Shown piece after piece: positions 12,933-20,546 of a stretch of 21,406 bases of DNA. The stretch spans positions 17,761-39,166 of the forward strand of contig DDVH01000058.1 in the NCBI GenBank assembly GCA_002345215.1, written 5' to 3'. This DNA is from Anaerolineales bacterium UBA2317 (GTDB taxonomy: Bacteria; Chloroflexota; Anaerolineae; Anaerolineales; Villigracilaceae). A model generated the notes under the pieces. That model was not told where the DNA came from, did no database searches, and was given only the letters and a program-made list of their open reading frames with translations. The position numbers and the translations under genes are program-made. The number at the start of each line of letters is the position of its first letter. Within the stretch, counting starts at the first letter, position 1.

Positions 12933-15641
12933 CTACATCGCAACTCTCACTTGATTCCGCCCGTTTTGTTTGGCTTGATATAAAGCGTTATCCGCCGAGC
13001 GGATTAAATCTTCTATATTGGTGCCATGTTGAGGATACATTGCAATTCCTGCTGAAATGGTGATGCCTGTAAAAGTTTTTTGATTATCGAACACTTGTAG
13101 TTTCATTGCGCCTTCACGCAAAAATTCGGCGCGTTGCTGAATAATTTCTAATTGCGAATTAGGCATGATGAGAAAAAACTCTTCACCACCATAACGGCAA
13201 GCAGTATCTTCAACGCGAATGTTTGTTTGTAAAAATTGACCAAGTTGACTTAAGAGTGAATCGCCTGCGAGATGTCCGAAAGAATCGTTAAAATTTTTGA
13301 AATGGTCAATATCTATCATAATAATTCCAAGCGAGTGATCATTGCGGATTGCACGACTCATTTCTTGTTTCAAGGTTTCTTCCATATAACGGCGGTTGAA
13401 TAATCCAGTTAATGAATCGTGAATTGATTGTTCACGAAGGGTTTCACGCAATTGCGCGTTGTTCAAAACTAAAGTTGCCATACTTGCAAATAAGTTCCCA
13501 ATTTGAATTTGCTCTTTACTAAATTCATAATTTGGTTTATCACGCCCAAATCCCAATATACCCAAACATTCATCACCATTGAGAATTGGAAAATCAGCCA
13601 CAGCATAATGTGGCAAATCTTCATGTTCTTTTCTACGATACACCCAAGTACTGTAATCCTGTAGAACAACGGTTTTGCGTGAATCAAACGCCTGCCATGA
13701 AAGTTTGGCATCCTTTCGTCCTAAACGCTGACCAAGCATTTTGGATTGGTTTTGAGTCGTTGCTTTCACAACCAATTTATCAGTATCAAATAAAGCAATA
13801 GATACATAAGGAGCATCTAAAAATTTAGCAGAAATTTCTACAATTCTTTTCAATAATCGTTCAAGGCTATTTTGTTTTAACAAATCTAATGTGATTTCAT
13901 GCAACTCAGAAAGCATTTTGTTTTGTTGAAGAATAATTCCCTCTGCTTGTCCTCGTTTAAGCAATTCGTTTTGCAGTTTTTCATTGGTTAAATTCAAATG
14001 GGCAGTGCGTTCAAAAATGCGTAATTCCAACTCGGCATTAAGTTTCAACAAGGCTTCTTCATTTTGTTTGCGTTCCGTAATATCCACAATCGTTGCCATC
14101 ACCAACATCTCGCCGTGAGATTCGATGGGAGTCAATCCAATTTCTACGGGAAACTCACTGCCATCTTTTCGAAACCCATATAAATCTAAGTCTACCCCCA
14201 TATCTCTTATATAAGGTTTTGATAAAAACCCTTTACGATGATTGACATGCCCTGCTCGAAAACGTTCCGGAATAAGCATTTCAATTTGAAGGCTCAGCAA
14301 TTCTTGGCGGGTATATTGAAAATATACTTCGGCTTGCGAATTGACGATGATGATATTCCCGTTTGCATCTGTGATGATAATTGCGTTCGGTGCTGAATCA
14401 ACTGCTAAATAGAAACGCTCCTCAGCATGTTTGCGTTCCGTAATATTATTTGAAAGAATAAACAATCCTTCACTTACCGGTTGAATGCTTAACTCAAACC
14501 AACCCTTTTTACCATTAGGATACGTAAATTCATTTTCCATTGCGTGTGGAATGCGCTCTTCCATACAACTTGTAAGAATTGCAAAAAATTCCGTGTTCTC
14601 AATGCCGGGATATGCCTCCATCATCGTCCGCCCAAGTAAATTTTCTTTAGTTTGATATCCCTGCTTCGCTACAGCATCGTTAACGTACAAGTACCGCCAA
14701 TCAAAACCTATAATTTGGGCACCTTCCATTAAATTATCTAAAACATTACGATAACGTTCTTCGGCTTGTTTACGATTTTGGTCAATTCGATTTAATTGCT
14801 CACCATTGACAAGCAACGTAACAATTAAAAACCCTGTAATCAATACAGAGATGATGGCTAACCCAAAATAAGTCTCATACCAACCTGTTTTTGCTCCAAG
14901 CAAAATTAGCCAACCAAGAATTAATGGAATAACCAAAATAGGAATCAGTAACCGCCTCAAGACGAAGCCTCCGGCTGATTCTGCTGTGATGATTTTTGTC
15001 CAGCCTTCATCTGGTCTCGCCCATAGAACAGATAAAGCACATAACATAAAGCCAAAGGCTGTATGTACACCCATTGTGGAATAAGTATCTAACCTATATA
15101 ATGCTTGTACATCGTATACATATCCAATAATTGCTAAAAAAGAAATCGTGATAACAATCACTGCCGGGTATTGACTCAAATCACGGATTTTTTCTTTGGG
15201 GTGGTCGAGCCATATCAAAGCAATTCCTATCAAGATAGTGCATACTGAACTTGCAAAAGACATGCGTCCCGTAAAAGAATCAGAAGCGGTTTGTGAAACC
15301 CTGATAAAAAATTCATCAATTCCCAAATTGATATTAAAAACGTACTGACTCAGCGTTAATATCCCAATCAATAAAATAAAAAGGGAAGCGAGCCTTCTTA
15401 AGTAAAAAATGTTTTGATATTTCTTTGCATCTACGCCCAATAAAACTGCCCCACTTAGAATAAAAACAATGGCTGTATTAATCTTCGTTGTTTGAAAACT
15501 TAGCAATACACTTTTTAACCACGGAATATCAAATACCCAACCGATACATATCAAAATTCCGATGGCAACGACAAGAATGCTAGCAGATTTTGATAAAGCA
15601 ACAAATCGGTCTTTCAATGGGTACTTTTCGATTTTTTTCAT
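12933..15641 (-). CDS. Large membrane diguanylate cyclase: TM, PAS, PAS, GAF, GGDEF
   Basis: A 902-residue multi-sensor protein. Residues of about 15-280 hold eight or so membrane helices. Two PAS domains follow (about 293-402 and 410-525, each ending in NITERK or DITERK), then a coiled coil (about 525-580), a GAF domain (about 585-730) and a GGDEF domain (about 735-902). The active-site loop is GGEEF (818-822), and the inhibitory I-site RVED lies at 809-812, exactly five residues before. It should therefore make c-di-GMP with product inhibition. No phosphodiesterase domain is present. The start at 15641 lacks a convincing Shine-Dalgarno; it lies only about 28 bases beyond the sdh terminator hairpin, so its promoter must overlap or precede that terminator, or transcription leaks through it. 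Its GGDEF domain closely resembles that of the protein at 1636-3186. Confidence 0.93.
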   Translation of the reverse strand: MKKIEKYPLKDRFVALSKSASILVVAIGILICIGWVFDIPWLKSVLLSFQTTKINTAIVFILSGAVLLGVDAKKYQNIFYLRRLASLFILLIGILTLSQYVFNINLGIDEFFIRVSQTASDSFTGRMSFASSVCTILIGIALIWLDHPKEKIRDLSQYPAVIVITISFLAIIGYVYDVQALYRLDTYSTMGVHTAFGFMLCALSVLWARPDEGWTKIITAESAGGFVLRRLLIPILVIPLILGWLILLGAKTGWYETYFGLAIISVLITGFLIVTLLVNGEQLNRIDQNRKQAEERYRNVLDNLMEGAQIIGFDWRYLYVNDAVAKQGYQTKENLLGRTMMEAYPGIENTEFFAILTSCMEERIPHAMENEFTYPNGKKGWFELSIQPVSEGLFILSNNITERKHAEERFYLAVDSAPNAIIITDANGNIIIVNSQAEVYFQYTRQELLSLQIEMLIPERFRAGHVNHRKGFLSKPYIRDMGVDLDLYGFRKDGSEFPVEIGLTPIESHGEMLVMATIVDITERKQNEEALLKLNAELELRIFERTAHLNLTNEKLQNELLKRGQAEGIILQQNKMLSELHEITLDLLKQNSLERLLKRIVEISAKFLDAPYVSIALFDTDKLVVKATTQNQSKMLGQRLGRKDAKLSWQAFDSRKTVVLQDYSTWVYRRKEHEDLPHYAVADFPILNGDECLGILGFGRDKPNYEFSKEQIQIGNLFASMATLVLNNAQLRETLREQSIHDSLTGLFNRRYMEETLKQEMSRAIRNDHSLGIIMIDIDHFKNFNDSFGHLAGDSLLSQLGQFLQTNIRVEDTACRYGGEEFFLIMPNSQLEIIQQRAEFLREGAMKLQVFDNQKTFTGITISAGIAMYPQHGTNIEDLIRSADNALYQAKQNGRNQVRVAM

Positions 15642-15660
15642 TCCGCATCCATACGTTTAG

Positions 15661-15697
15661 AAAAAAACAAGCCGTACCCCTTTGTTGGATACGGCTT
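15661..15697 (-). terminator. Intrinsic terminator of the sdh operon
   Basis: On the minus strand AAGCCGTA (15697-15690) and TACGGCTT (15676-15669) form an 8-bp stem around a 13-base loop. After one G comes a run of seven T (15667-15661). It lies 36 bases after the sdhB stop codon. Confidence 0.88.
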
Positions 15698-15732
15698 CTC
15701 GTTGCTACTCTCTACTTGTCAAATTACTAAAC

Positions 15733-16440
15733 TCAATCAATCTTTCCTGTCACCATTGCCATTTTCAACTCACCAATGGCTTTTGTGATTTGAATATCTC
15801 GCGGACAAGCCTCTGTACAATTATACGCCGTATGGCATCGCGCTGTGCCATTGGTTTCACTCAAAACATGCAAACGTTGTTCGGCACCTTCATCGCGGCT
15901 ATCAAAAATAAAACGATGTGCAGTGACCAATGCCGCAGGTCCGTAATATTCATCACTTGCCCAGAATGATGGGCATGATGTTGTACAAGCCGCGCATAAA
16001 ATACATTTTGTTGATTCATCAAAACGTGCGCGTTGTTCTGGAGATTGCAAACGTTCTTTACCATCGGCTGGTAATGGGTTGTCATTAATTAAATACGGAA
16101 GCATCTTCTTGTAGTTATCAAAGAACGGATTCATATCCACGATTAAATCTTTAGCAACTTTCAAACCCATAATCGGTTCAACAGTGATGTTCGCACCCAC
16201 ATCGCGAATCAAAGTTTTACATGCCAACATGTTGCGTCCATTGATGCGCATCGCATCCGAGCCACAGACTCCATGCGCACATGAACGGCGGAAAGATAAT
16301 GTTCCATCTTTATGACCTTTCACCAATTCAAGCACATCCAACACGCGGTCATTTTCACTGGCTTCAACAGTATACGTTTCGTAATGTCCGCGTTGGTCTT
16401 TTTCAGGGTTGTATCTAAAAATTTTGATTGTTACTTCCAT
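15733..16440 (-). CDS. sdhB: Succinate dehydrogenase iron-sulfur subunit
   Basis: 235 residues; the electron-transfer subunit of complex II, on the cytoplasmic face of the membrane. The [2Fe-2S] ligands are C54, C59, D62 and C74; an Asp at the third position is also found in E. coli SdhB. In the C-terminal domain the [4Fe-4S] ligands are C146, C149, C152 and C212, and the [3Fe-4S] ligands are C156, C202 and C208, in the CILCAACTTSCPSFW and CHTAYNCTEACP motifs. All three clusters are therefore intact. The gene starts one base after the sdhA stop codon, so the pair is translationally coupled, and it is the last gene of the operon, followed by a clear terminator. Confidence 0.97.
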   Translation of the reverse strand: MEVTIKIFRYNPEKDQRGHYETYTVEASENDRVLDVLELVKGHKDGTLSFRRSCAHGVCGSDAMRINGRNMLACKTLIRDVGANITVEPIMGLKVAKDLIVDMNPFFDNYKKMLPYLINDNPLPADGKERLQSPEQRARFDESTKCILCAACTTSCPSFWASDEYYGPAALVTAHRFIFDSRDEGAEQRLHVLSETNGTARCHTAYNCTEACPRDIQITKAIGELKMAMVTGKID

Positions 16441-16441
16441 G

Positions 16442-18235
16442 TTAATACACTCTCGCCTTCGGTTGATGTTTTGTAATCACAACAGGTTTATATGTAATTT
16501 CCAATTTACCATTTTTCTTTGTAATCAATGTATGCTTCAACCAATTTTCATCATCACGTTCTTGATAATCTTCACGCGCATGTCCGCCACGTGATTCTTT
16601 TCTGTTCAATGCACTCGCCGCAACCACTTCTGCAATTTCAAGCATGTTGCTTAATTCCCAAGCGTTCAATAATTCAGTATTGAAAATTTTTCCAGTGTCA
16701 CTGACTTTTACTTCTTTGAATCTTTTTTGTAAATCACGAACTTTTTCTAAAGCGGATGTCATATCTTTTTCGTTGCGATAAATACCAACATCTGCAAACA
16801 TGACGTTCTTCATCTCATTAGATAAGTCAAACGCGTTTTCTTTGCCTGAACCATTTTTCAACGCTTCAAGTTCGGACCTGATACTTGAGTCTGCTCCGTC
16901 AGGCATTTTCTGATAATCAGCAGATTTGGCATATTCTGCGGCTTTGAGACCAGCATGTTTACCAAACACGACTATATCTAATAACGAGTTTGTTCCCAAA
17001 CGATTGGCACCATGCACAGAAACACAAGCACATTCGCCAGCCGCAAACAAACCTGGGACAGTTGTACCTTTATCATCAATCACAACTTCACCATATTTAT
17101 TGGTTGGGATTCCGCCCATTGCATAATGTGCAGTCGGTTGAATCGGCATCATTTGAGTCACAGGGTCAACACCTAAATAGACACGACAAAAATCTACAAT
17201 GTCAGGAATCTTTGTCAGGACTGTGTCACCAGTGATAAGGTAGGGAGAACCGTCTGGGTTTGTTCTTCCATCTAATGCCGCAAATTTGTTAACCGTCTCA
17301 GGGCGAATATCCAAATAGACATAATTCTTTCCATCAATACCATTGCCTGCTTTGATTTCGTTATAAATCGCACGACTGACAACATCACGTGATGCTAAAT
17401 CTTTCACAGCTGGCGCATACTTCGGCATAAAGCGTTCACCCTTGCCGTTAATTAATACAGCACCTTCACCACGTGCACCTTCAGTGATGAGAATTCCAAG
17501 TTTATAAATGCCTGTTGGATGGAATTGAAAAAATTCCATATCTTCAAGCGGAATGCCATGTCGCAACAAAATTGAACAACCATCACCTGTGTACACATAC
17601 GCATTGGATGTGACTTCAAATATGCGACCATATCCGCCCGTTGCAAAGATGACTGCTTTTGCATGGAACGTATGAAGTTCGCCTGTTGCTAACTCAAGTG
17701 CAACAACGCCTGTAGCTTTACCATCTACCATAATGAAATCAAGCACTTGATATTCATCAAAAAATGTGACGTTGTTTTTTATACATTGCTGATACAACGT
17801 TTGCAAAATCATGTGACCAGTTCTATCCGCCGCATGTGCTGCTCTGCGGACAGGTTTGCCTGTTTCATTATTGGTATGCCCACCAAACGGACGTTGCGAA
17901 ATTTTTCCTTCGGGAGTTCGGTCAAATGGCAAACCCATATGTTCAAGTTCAAGCACAGCATCAATGGCTTCATTACACATGAACTCAATTGCATCTTGGT
18001 CGCCTAAATAATCAGACCCTTTGACTGTGTCATACATGTGCCATTCGGGTTTATCTTCTTCATAATTTCCCAACGCCGCAGAGATACCGCCTTGTGCCGC
18101 ACCTGTGTGCGAACGAGTTGGATACAACTTACTAATCACCGCAGTTTTTGCAGTGCGCGAAGCATATAAACCAGCCATGAGACCTGCTCCACCTGCACCA
18201 ACTACGATTACTTCAAACTGATGAACTTTTGACAT
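16442..18235 (-). CDS. sdhA: Succinate dehydrogenase flavoprotein subunit
   Basis: 597 residues; the catalytic subunit that oxidises succinate to fumarate. The Rossmann FAD motif is VVGAGGAGLM (11-20). H43 in RSHTGAAQGG is the covalent FAD attachment site. Active-site residues by alignment with the E. coli enzyme: H239 and T251 (HPTG...ITEGARGEG), the proton-shuttle R283 (SRDVVSRA), H370 (TAHYAMGG) and R412 (GANRLGTNS). Between about 318 and 345 (around LDGRTNPDGSPYLITGD) there seems to be an insertion of roughly 20 residues compared with E. coli SdhA, outside the catalytic motifs. AGGAG lies nine bases before the start. An 86-base gap containing a heptad hairpin separates it from sdhD, while sdhB follows after one base. 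Confidence 0.97.
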   Translation of the reverse strand: MSKVHQFEVIVVGAGGAGLMAGLYASRTAKTAVISKLYPTRSHTGAAQGGISAALGNYEEDKPEWHMYDTVKGSDYLGDQDAIEFMCNEAIDAVLELEHMGLPFDRTPEGKISQRPFGGHTNNETGKPVRRAAHAADRTGHMILQTLYQQCIKNNVTFFDEYQVLDFIMVDGKATGVVALELATGELHTFHAKAVIFATGGYGRIFEVTSNAYVYTGDGCSILLRHGIPLEDMEFFQFHPTGIYKLGILITEGARGEGAVLINGKGERFMPKYAPAVKDLASRDVVSRAIYNEIKAGNGIDGKNYVYLDIRPETVNKFAALDGRTNPDGSPYLITGDTVLTKIPDIVDFCRVYLGVDPVTQMMPIQPTAHYAMGGIPTNKYGEVVIDDKGTTVPGLFAAGECACVSVHGANRLGTNSLLDIVVFGKHAGLKAAEYAKSADYQKMPDGADSSIRSELEALKNGSGKENAFDLSNEMKNVMFADVGIYRNEKDMTSALEKVRDLQKRFKEVKVSDTGKIFNTELLNAWELSNMLEIAEVVAASALNRKESRGGHAREDYQERDDENWLKHTLITKKNGKLEITYKPVVITKHQPKARVY

Positions 18236-18256
18236 TAAGTATTGCTCCTAAATAAT

Positions 18257-18320
18257 TGACAGTGGACAATAGACCGTAGACCGTTTTTCATTGTCCATCG
18301 TCTACGGTCTATCGTCTTGT
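18257..18320. repeat. Heptad-periodic hairpin inside the sdh operon
   Basis: A 17-bp inverted repeat (18265-18281 with 18300-18316, one mismatch) with an 18-base loop lies between sdhD and sdhA. Both arms are tandem 7-base units: from 18293 four consecutive units start with GTC (18293, 18300, 18307, 18314; for example GTCTACG and GTCTATC). The left side has the matching reverse-complement units of type GACMRTR at 18258, 18265 and 18272. GGACAAT (18264-18270) can also pair with ATTGTCC (18290-18296), giving a competing shorter stem. There is no U-run long enough to make it a clear terminator. Confidence 0.8.
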
Positions 18321-18321
18321 T

Positions 18322-18753
18322 TTAACCAAACCAAATCACATACAACCCAATCGGCGTAATAATCACAAACAACGAAATATTGATAATCCGAATCCATTTG
18401 CGTTGTATTTCGGTTGCGAAATAATCATCCAAAATCACAACCACACCATGCACACCATGTGCAATGGCAGTGAAGAAGAATAAACTTGCCACACTTCTCC
18501 AAAACATGGTTGCGTATGGAGAAAGGTCTGGCACATTTGTATAATTTACATGACCAGTATTCGGCATCAAAGCCCAACGTAATACTTCCACAAAACTCAT
18601 ATCGTTTTGTGCGCCCATGATTAATGCGCCAACGATTCCAATGAAAATAAAACCATACATGGCTAAGGCACTTAATCTTGTAAACAACCACATGAATGTT
18701 TCAAAACTCATTCCACGTTTTGATAAAGGTAAAGTTCGTGCTTTTGTTTGCAT
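18322..18753 (-). CDS. sdhD: Succinate dehydrogenase membrane anchor subunit D
   Basis: 143 residues with three membrane helices (about 25-46, 84-107, 120-141). H99 (IAHGVHG) is at the position of E. coli SdhD H71, the haem b ligand, and D110-Y111 match the E. coli D82-Y83 pair at the quinone site, with the same 11-residue spacing. The protein should therefore bind haem b and quinone together with SdhC. The start at 18753 is chosen because its ATG overlaps the sdhC stop codon by one base (TAATG) and is preceded by GAGGATGAG; a longer in-frame reading from 18828 would lie inside sdhC. It is followed by the 86-base gap with the heptad hairpin, then sdhA. Confidence 0.92.
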   Translation of the reverse strand: MQTKARTLPLSKRGMSFETFMWLFTRLSALAMYGFIFIGIVGALIMGAQNDMSFVEVLRWALMPNTGHVNYTNVPDLSPYATMFWRSVASLFFFTAIAHGVHGVVVILDDYFATEIQRKWIRIINISLFVIITPIGLYVIWFG

Positions 18754-19142
18754 TAACTCATCCTCGCAATCGTGGTCGTAATGGTCGTCACCACAGCAAA
18801 GCCATACACCAAAATAAAAATAATCCACTCTATCACAATGGCTTGCCGATGATAGGGGATTAGTTTTGTTGGAAACAAATCTAAAATTGTAATTCTCATA
18901 CCATTGATGATATGAAATAACATTCCAAACATAAATACAATTTGAAACGGTGGGCTAATATAAATATCTGTAATTAAATCCCCAATTTGCCAACCTATCA
19001 TTTCAAAAAAAGTCCCCAAGATGTGCAACGTCACAAAAATTGCAATCATCGAACCACCAATTCGATGCAAAATAAAAGTCAGGTATGGTCCCTGTCCCTT
19101 ATATTTGAGAGCCGAAGAAAGGCTCACATTTCTATCACTCAT
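18753..19142 (-). CDS. sdhC: Succinate dehydrogenase cytochrome b subunit C
   Basis: 129 residues, three membrane helices (about 22-45, 64-88, 100-123). The FILHRIGG motif (23-30) matches the SIxHRxSG quinone-site motif of SdhC proteins, although the Ser that contacts quinone in E. coli (S27) is Phe here. H77 in FHIINGMR corresponds to the E. coli haem ligand H84, and D88 to its D95. It forms the membrane anchor with SdhD. The start at 19142 is chosen because GGAGG sits five bases upstream; the ATG four codons earlier overlaps that ribosome site. It is the first gene of the sdhCDAB operon, divergent from the FKBP gene. No convincing promoter could be picked out in the AT-rich gap. Confidence 0.92.
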   Translation of the reverse strand: MSDRNVSLSSALKYKGQGPYLTFILHRIGGSMIAIFVTLHILGTFFEMIGWQIGDLITDIYISPPFQIVFMFGMLFHIINGMRITILDLFPTKLIPYHRQAIVIEWIIFILVYGFAVVTTITTTIARMS

Positions 19143-19302
19143 CCAAACCTCCATGAGATTTTGTTTGTATCATTACGCACAATTGATATTTTACACCCCT
19201 AAGAGACAAAATGCCAGTAAACCTGTACACGACGAGAACGCTTCATCCGTAGGGTACAATTGATTCAACAACCCAAACATTATATTATTCTGGAGATTTT
19301 TT

Positions 19303-19638
19303 ATGAAAACCCAAAGCGGATTAGATTATATTGAACTAGAAGAAGGCAAAGGCGCCCAAGCCGAGGCGGGGAAAACTGTGTCGGTGCATTACACAGGCAA
19401 ATTTCAAGATGGAGGCGTGTTTGATTCATCTGTATCAAGAGGGGAACCTATCGAGTTTGTACTCGGTCAAGGTATGGTCATTAAAGGCTGGGACGAAGGT
19501 ATTGCGATGATGAAAGTGGGCGGGAAGGCGCAATTGATTATCCCGCCAGATTTGGCGTATGGCGAAAAAGGCGCAGGTGGGGTCATCCCGCCGAATGCCA
19601 CTTTAGTATTTGATGTGGAATTGGTGAAGGTAAAGTAG
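19303..19638 (+). CDS. FKBP-type peptidyl-prolyl cis-trans isomerase
   Basis: 111 residues, a single minimal FKBP domain without signal peptide or trigger-factor parts, so a cytoplasmic prolyl isomerase helping protein folding. Key features: VSVHYTGKFQDGGVFDSS, the pocket FVLGQGMVIKGWDEG, IPPDLAYGEKGAGGVIPPNATLVFDVELVKVK; these contain the aromatic and Asp residues that line the active site in FKBP12-like proteins. GGAG precedes the ATG by seven bases. A possible promoter (TTGATT at 19260-19265, TATTAT at 19283-19288, 17-base spacer) would start RNA within the ribosome site, so the true promoter is uncertain. It is monocistronic and followed by an intrinsic terminator. Confidence 0.95.
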   Translation: MKTQSGLDYIELEEGKGAQAEAGKTVSVHYTGKFQDGGVFDSSVSRGEPIEFVLGQGMVIKGWDEGIAMMKVGGKAQLIIPPDLAYGEKGAGGVIPPNATLVFDVELVKVK

Positions 19639-19641
19639 ATG

Positions 19642-19671
19642 AAAACCCTCCAAAAAGGAGGGTTTTTCTTT
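19642..19671 (+). terminator. Intrinsic terminator after the FKBP gene
   Basis: AAAACCCTCC (19642-19651) and GGAGGGTTTT (19657-19666) form a 10-bp stem around five A, followed by a T-rich tail. It begins four bases after the stop codon. Confidence 0.9.
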
Positions 19672-19712
19672 ATTTTCGCCCAAAAATGCCTTTATTTCGA
19701 TGTAAGAAATAC

Positions 19713-19741
19713 TTGACACTGAGTAATAAATATATTACACT
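19713..19741 (+). promoter_or_regulatory. Promoter of the 4TM/XRE operon
   Basis: TTGACA (19713-19718), a 17-base spacer, and TACACT (19736-19741). Transcription should start near 19748, leaving a short leader with GAGG ahead of the ATG at 19776. The promoter is overlapped by two dyads that are the likely repressor sites. Confidence 0.75.
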
Positions 19742-19759
19742 AGGTAAAATAAACATTAC
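19723..19759. promoter_or_regulatory. Paired XRE operator sites
   Basis: Two 16-bp dyads, at 19723-19738 (GTAATA-N4-TATTAC) and 19744-19759 (GTAA-N8-TTAC), match at 12 of 16 positions. Their starts are 21 bp apart, two helical turns, so bound dimers would lie on the same face. The first covers the -10 region and the second covers the start of transcription. Autoregulation by the XRE protein encoded by the second gene of the operon is inferred. Confidence 0.65.
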
Positions 19760-19775
19760 TTAGAAAGAGGAAAAT

Positions 19776-20228
19776 ATGTCATTTCAAGAAAAAAATATTG
19801 TTGCTACCTTAACTAACTTTAGCATCATTTTGGCGTTTTATTTATTTAGAATATTTCAGATGGTGCAAACTGATACTTTTACATCCACCAACCTTTTTCG
19901 GCTGTGGGGCATCGTCGCTTTATTGGCTGTGATTGGGACAATTGTAGTGACGATTTTTACGCATATCGTTGGCGGTATTGTGCATAAAGTCAAAACCAAT
20001 GAAGACCCTGATATCAAAGACATTCAAGATGAACGCGATCAAATGATTGAATTGAAAGGTACAAAATTGGCTTACACGTTTTCATCTATTGGCGTTGCAC
20101 TTGCCATGTTGACATTTGTCTTGGGTCAATCTGCTTTAGTCATGTTCGCCTTAATTATTTTCTTTGGCGTTCTTGCAAACATCGTTGCCGACCTTTGGCG
20201 ATTGAATCTATATCGGAAAGGTTTTTAG
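19776..20228 (+). CDS. Four-TM protein with DERD motif, partner of an XRE regulator
   Basis: 150 residues, four membrane helices (about 8-26, 42-63, 99-117, 119-139). Between helices 2 and 3 is a charged loop with DERDQMIELKG (85-95), a pattern seen in small DUF2178-like membrane proteins that are commonly encoded next to XRE-family regulators. Function unknown; such pairs behave as small autoregulated modules. A plausible ribosome site (AGAGG) lies about nine bases upstream of the ATG. The stop codon is followed immediately, with no gap, by the ATG of the XRE gene, so translation is coupled. Assignment to DUF2178 is from memory of the motif and is not certain. Confidence 0.85.
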   Translation: MSFQEKNIVATLTNFSIILAFYLFRIFQMVQTDTFTSTNLFRLWGIVALLAVIGTIVVTIFTHIVGGIVHKVKTNEDPDIKDIQDERDQMIELKGTKLAYTFSSIGVALAMLTFVLGQSALVMFALIIFFGVLANIVADLWRLNLYRKGF

Positions 20229-20456
20229 ATGACCACCAGTCGCATCCGCAATAATATTCGGACGTTACGTTTTCATCATGGCGAAATGACTCAGCAACAA
20301 TTGGCTGAAAAAGTAGGTGTCACACGTCAGACCATTATTGCAATGGAGCAAGATAAATATTCACCCTCTTTAGAATTGGCGTTTCGGATTGCACAAGTTT
20401 TCAAAGTCCCATTAGAAGAAGTGTTTTCTTATCAACCTGAAGAACCATCCACCTAG
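20229..20456 (+). CDS. XRE/Cro-type helix-turn-helix regulator
   Basis: 75 residues, essentially one lambda-repressor-like HTH domain. The helices around TQQQLAEKVGVTRQTIIAMEQ (21-41) are the DNA-binding turn, followed by YSPSLELAFRIAQVFKVPLEEVF, the usual final helices of this small (YgzD-like) family. There is no ligand-binding domain, so regulation may come through its membrane-protein partner or through protein level alone. It begins directly after the stop codon of the 4TM gene. The two dyads over the operon promoter are its most likely targets. Confidence 0.93.
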   Translation: MTTSRIRNNIRTLRFHHGEMTQQQLAEKVGVTRQTIIAMEQDKYSPSLELAFRIAQVFKVPLEEVFSYQPEEPST

Positions 20457-20491
20457 TTCGTAGATTCAAAATTTAAAACTTAGTAACAAAT

Positions 20492-20516
20492 AAACGCAAT
20501 AACTTTGCGTTTTATT
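20492..20516 (+). terminator. Probable intrinsic terminator after the XRE gene
   Basis: AAACGCAA (20492-20499) and TTGCGTTT (20505-20512) pair over eight bases around a five-base loop, followed by TATT. The stem has only three G-C pairs, so it is moderate. Confidence 0.55.
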
Positions 20517-20546
20517 CAACACACCTATTTACAAAAGGAGAAACAA

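Noticed and set aside
15642..15656. Four-codon upstream reading frame whose stop overlaps the GGDEF start
   Set aside because: It has no ribosome site and is so short that chance is the simplest explanation.
18754..18828. Longer start for SdhD
   Set aside because: The added residues are antisense-free but lie wholly inside sdhC in another frame; the TAATG junction at 18753 with a ribosome site explains the start.
19143..19200. CRP/FNR-type site upstream of sdhC
   Set aside because: TTGTGCGTAATGATACAA has only its outer four bases symmetric; too weak to call.
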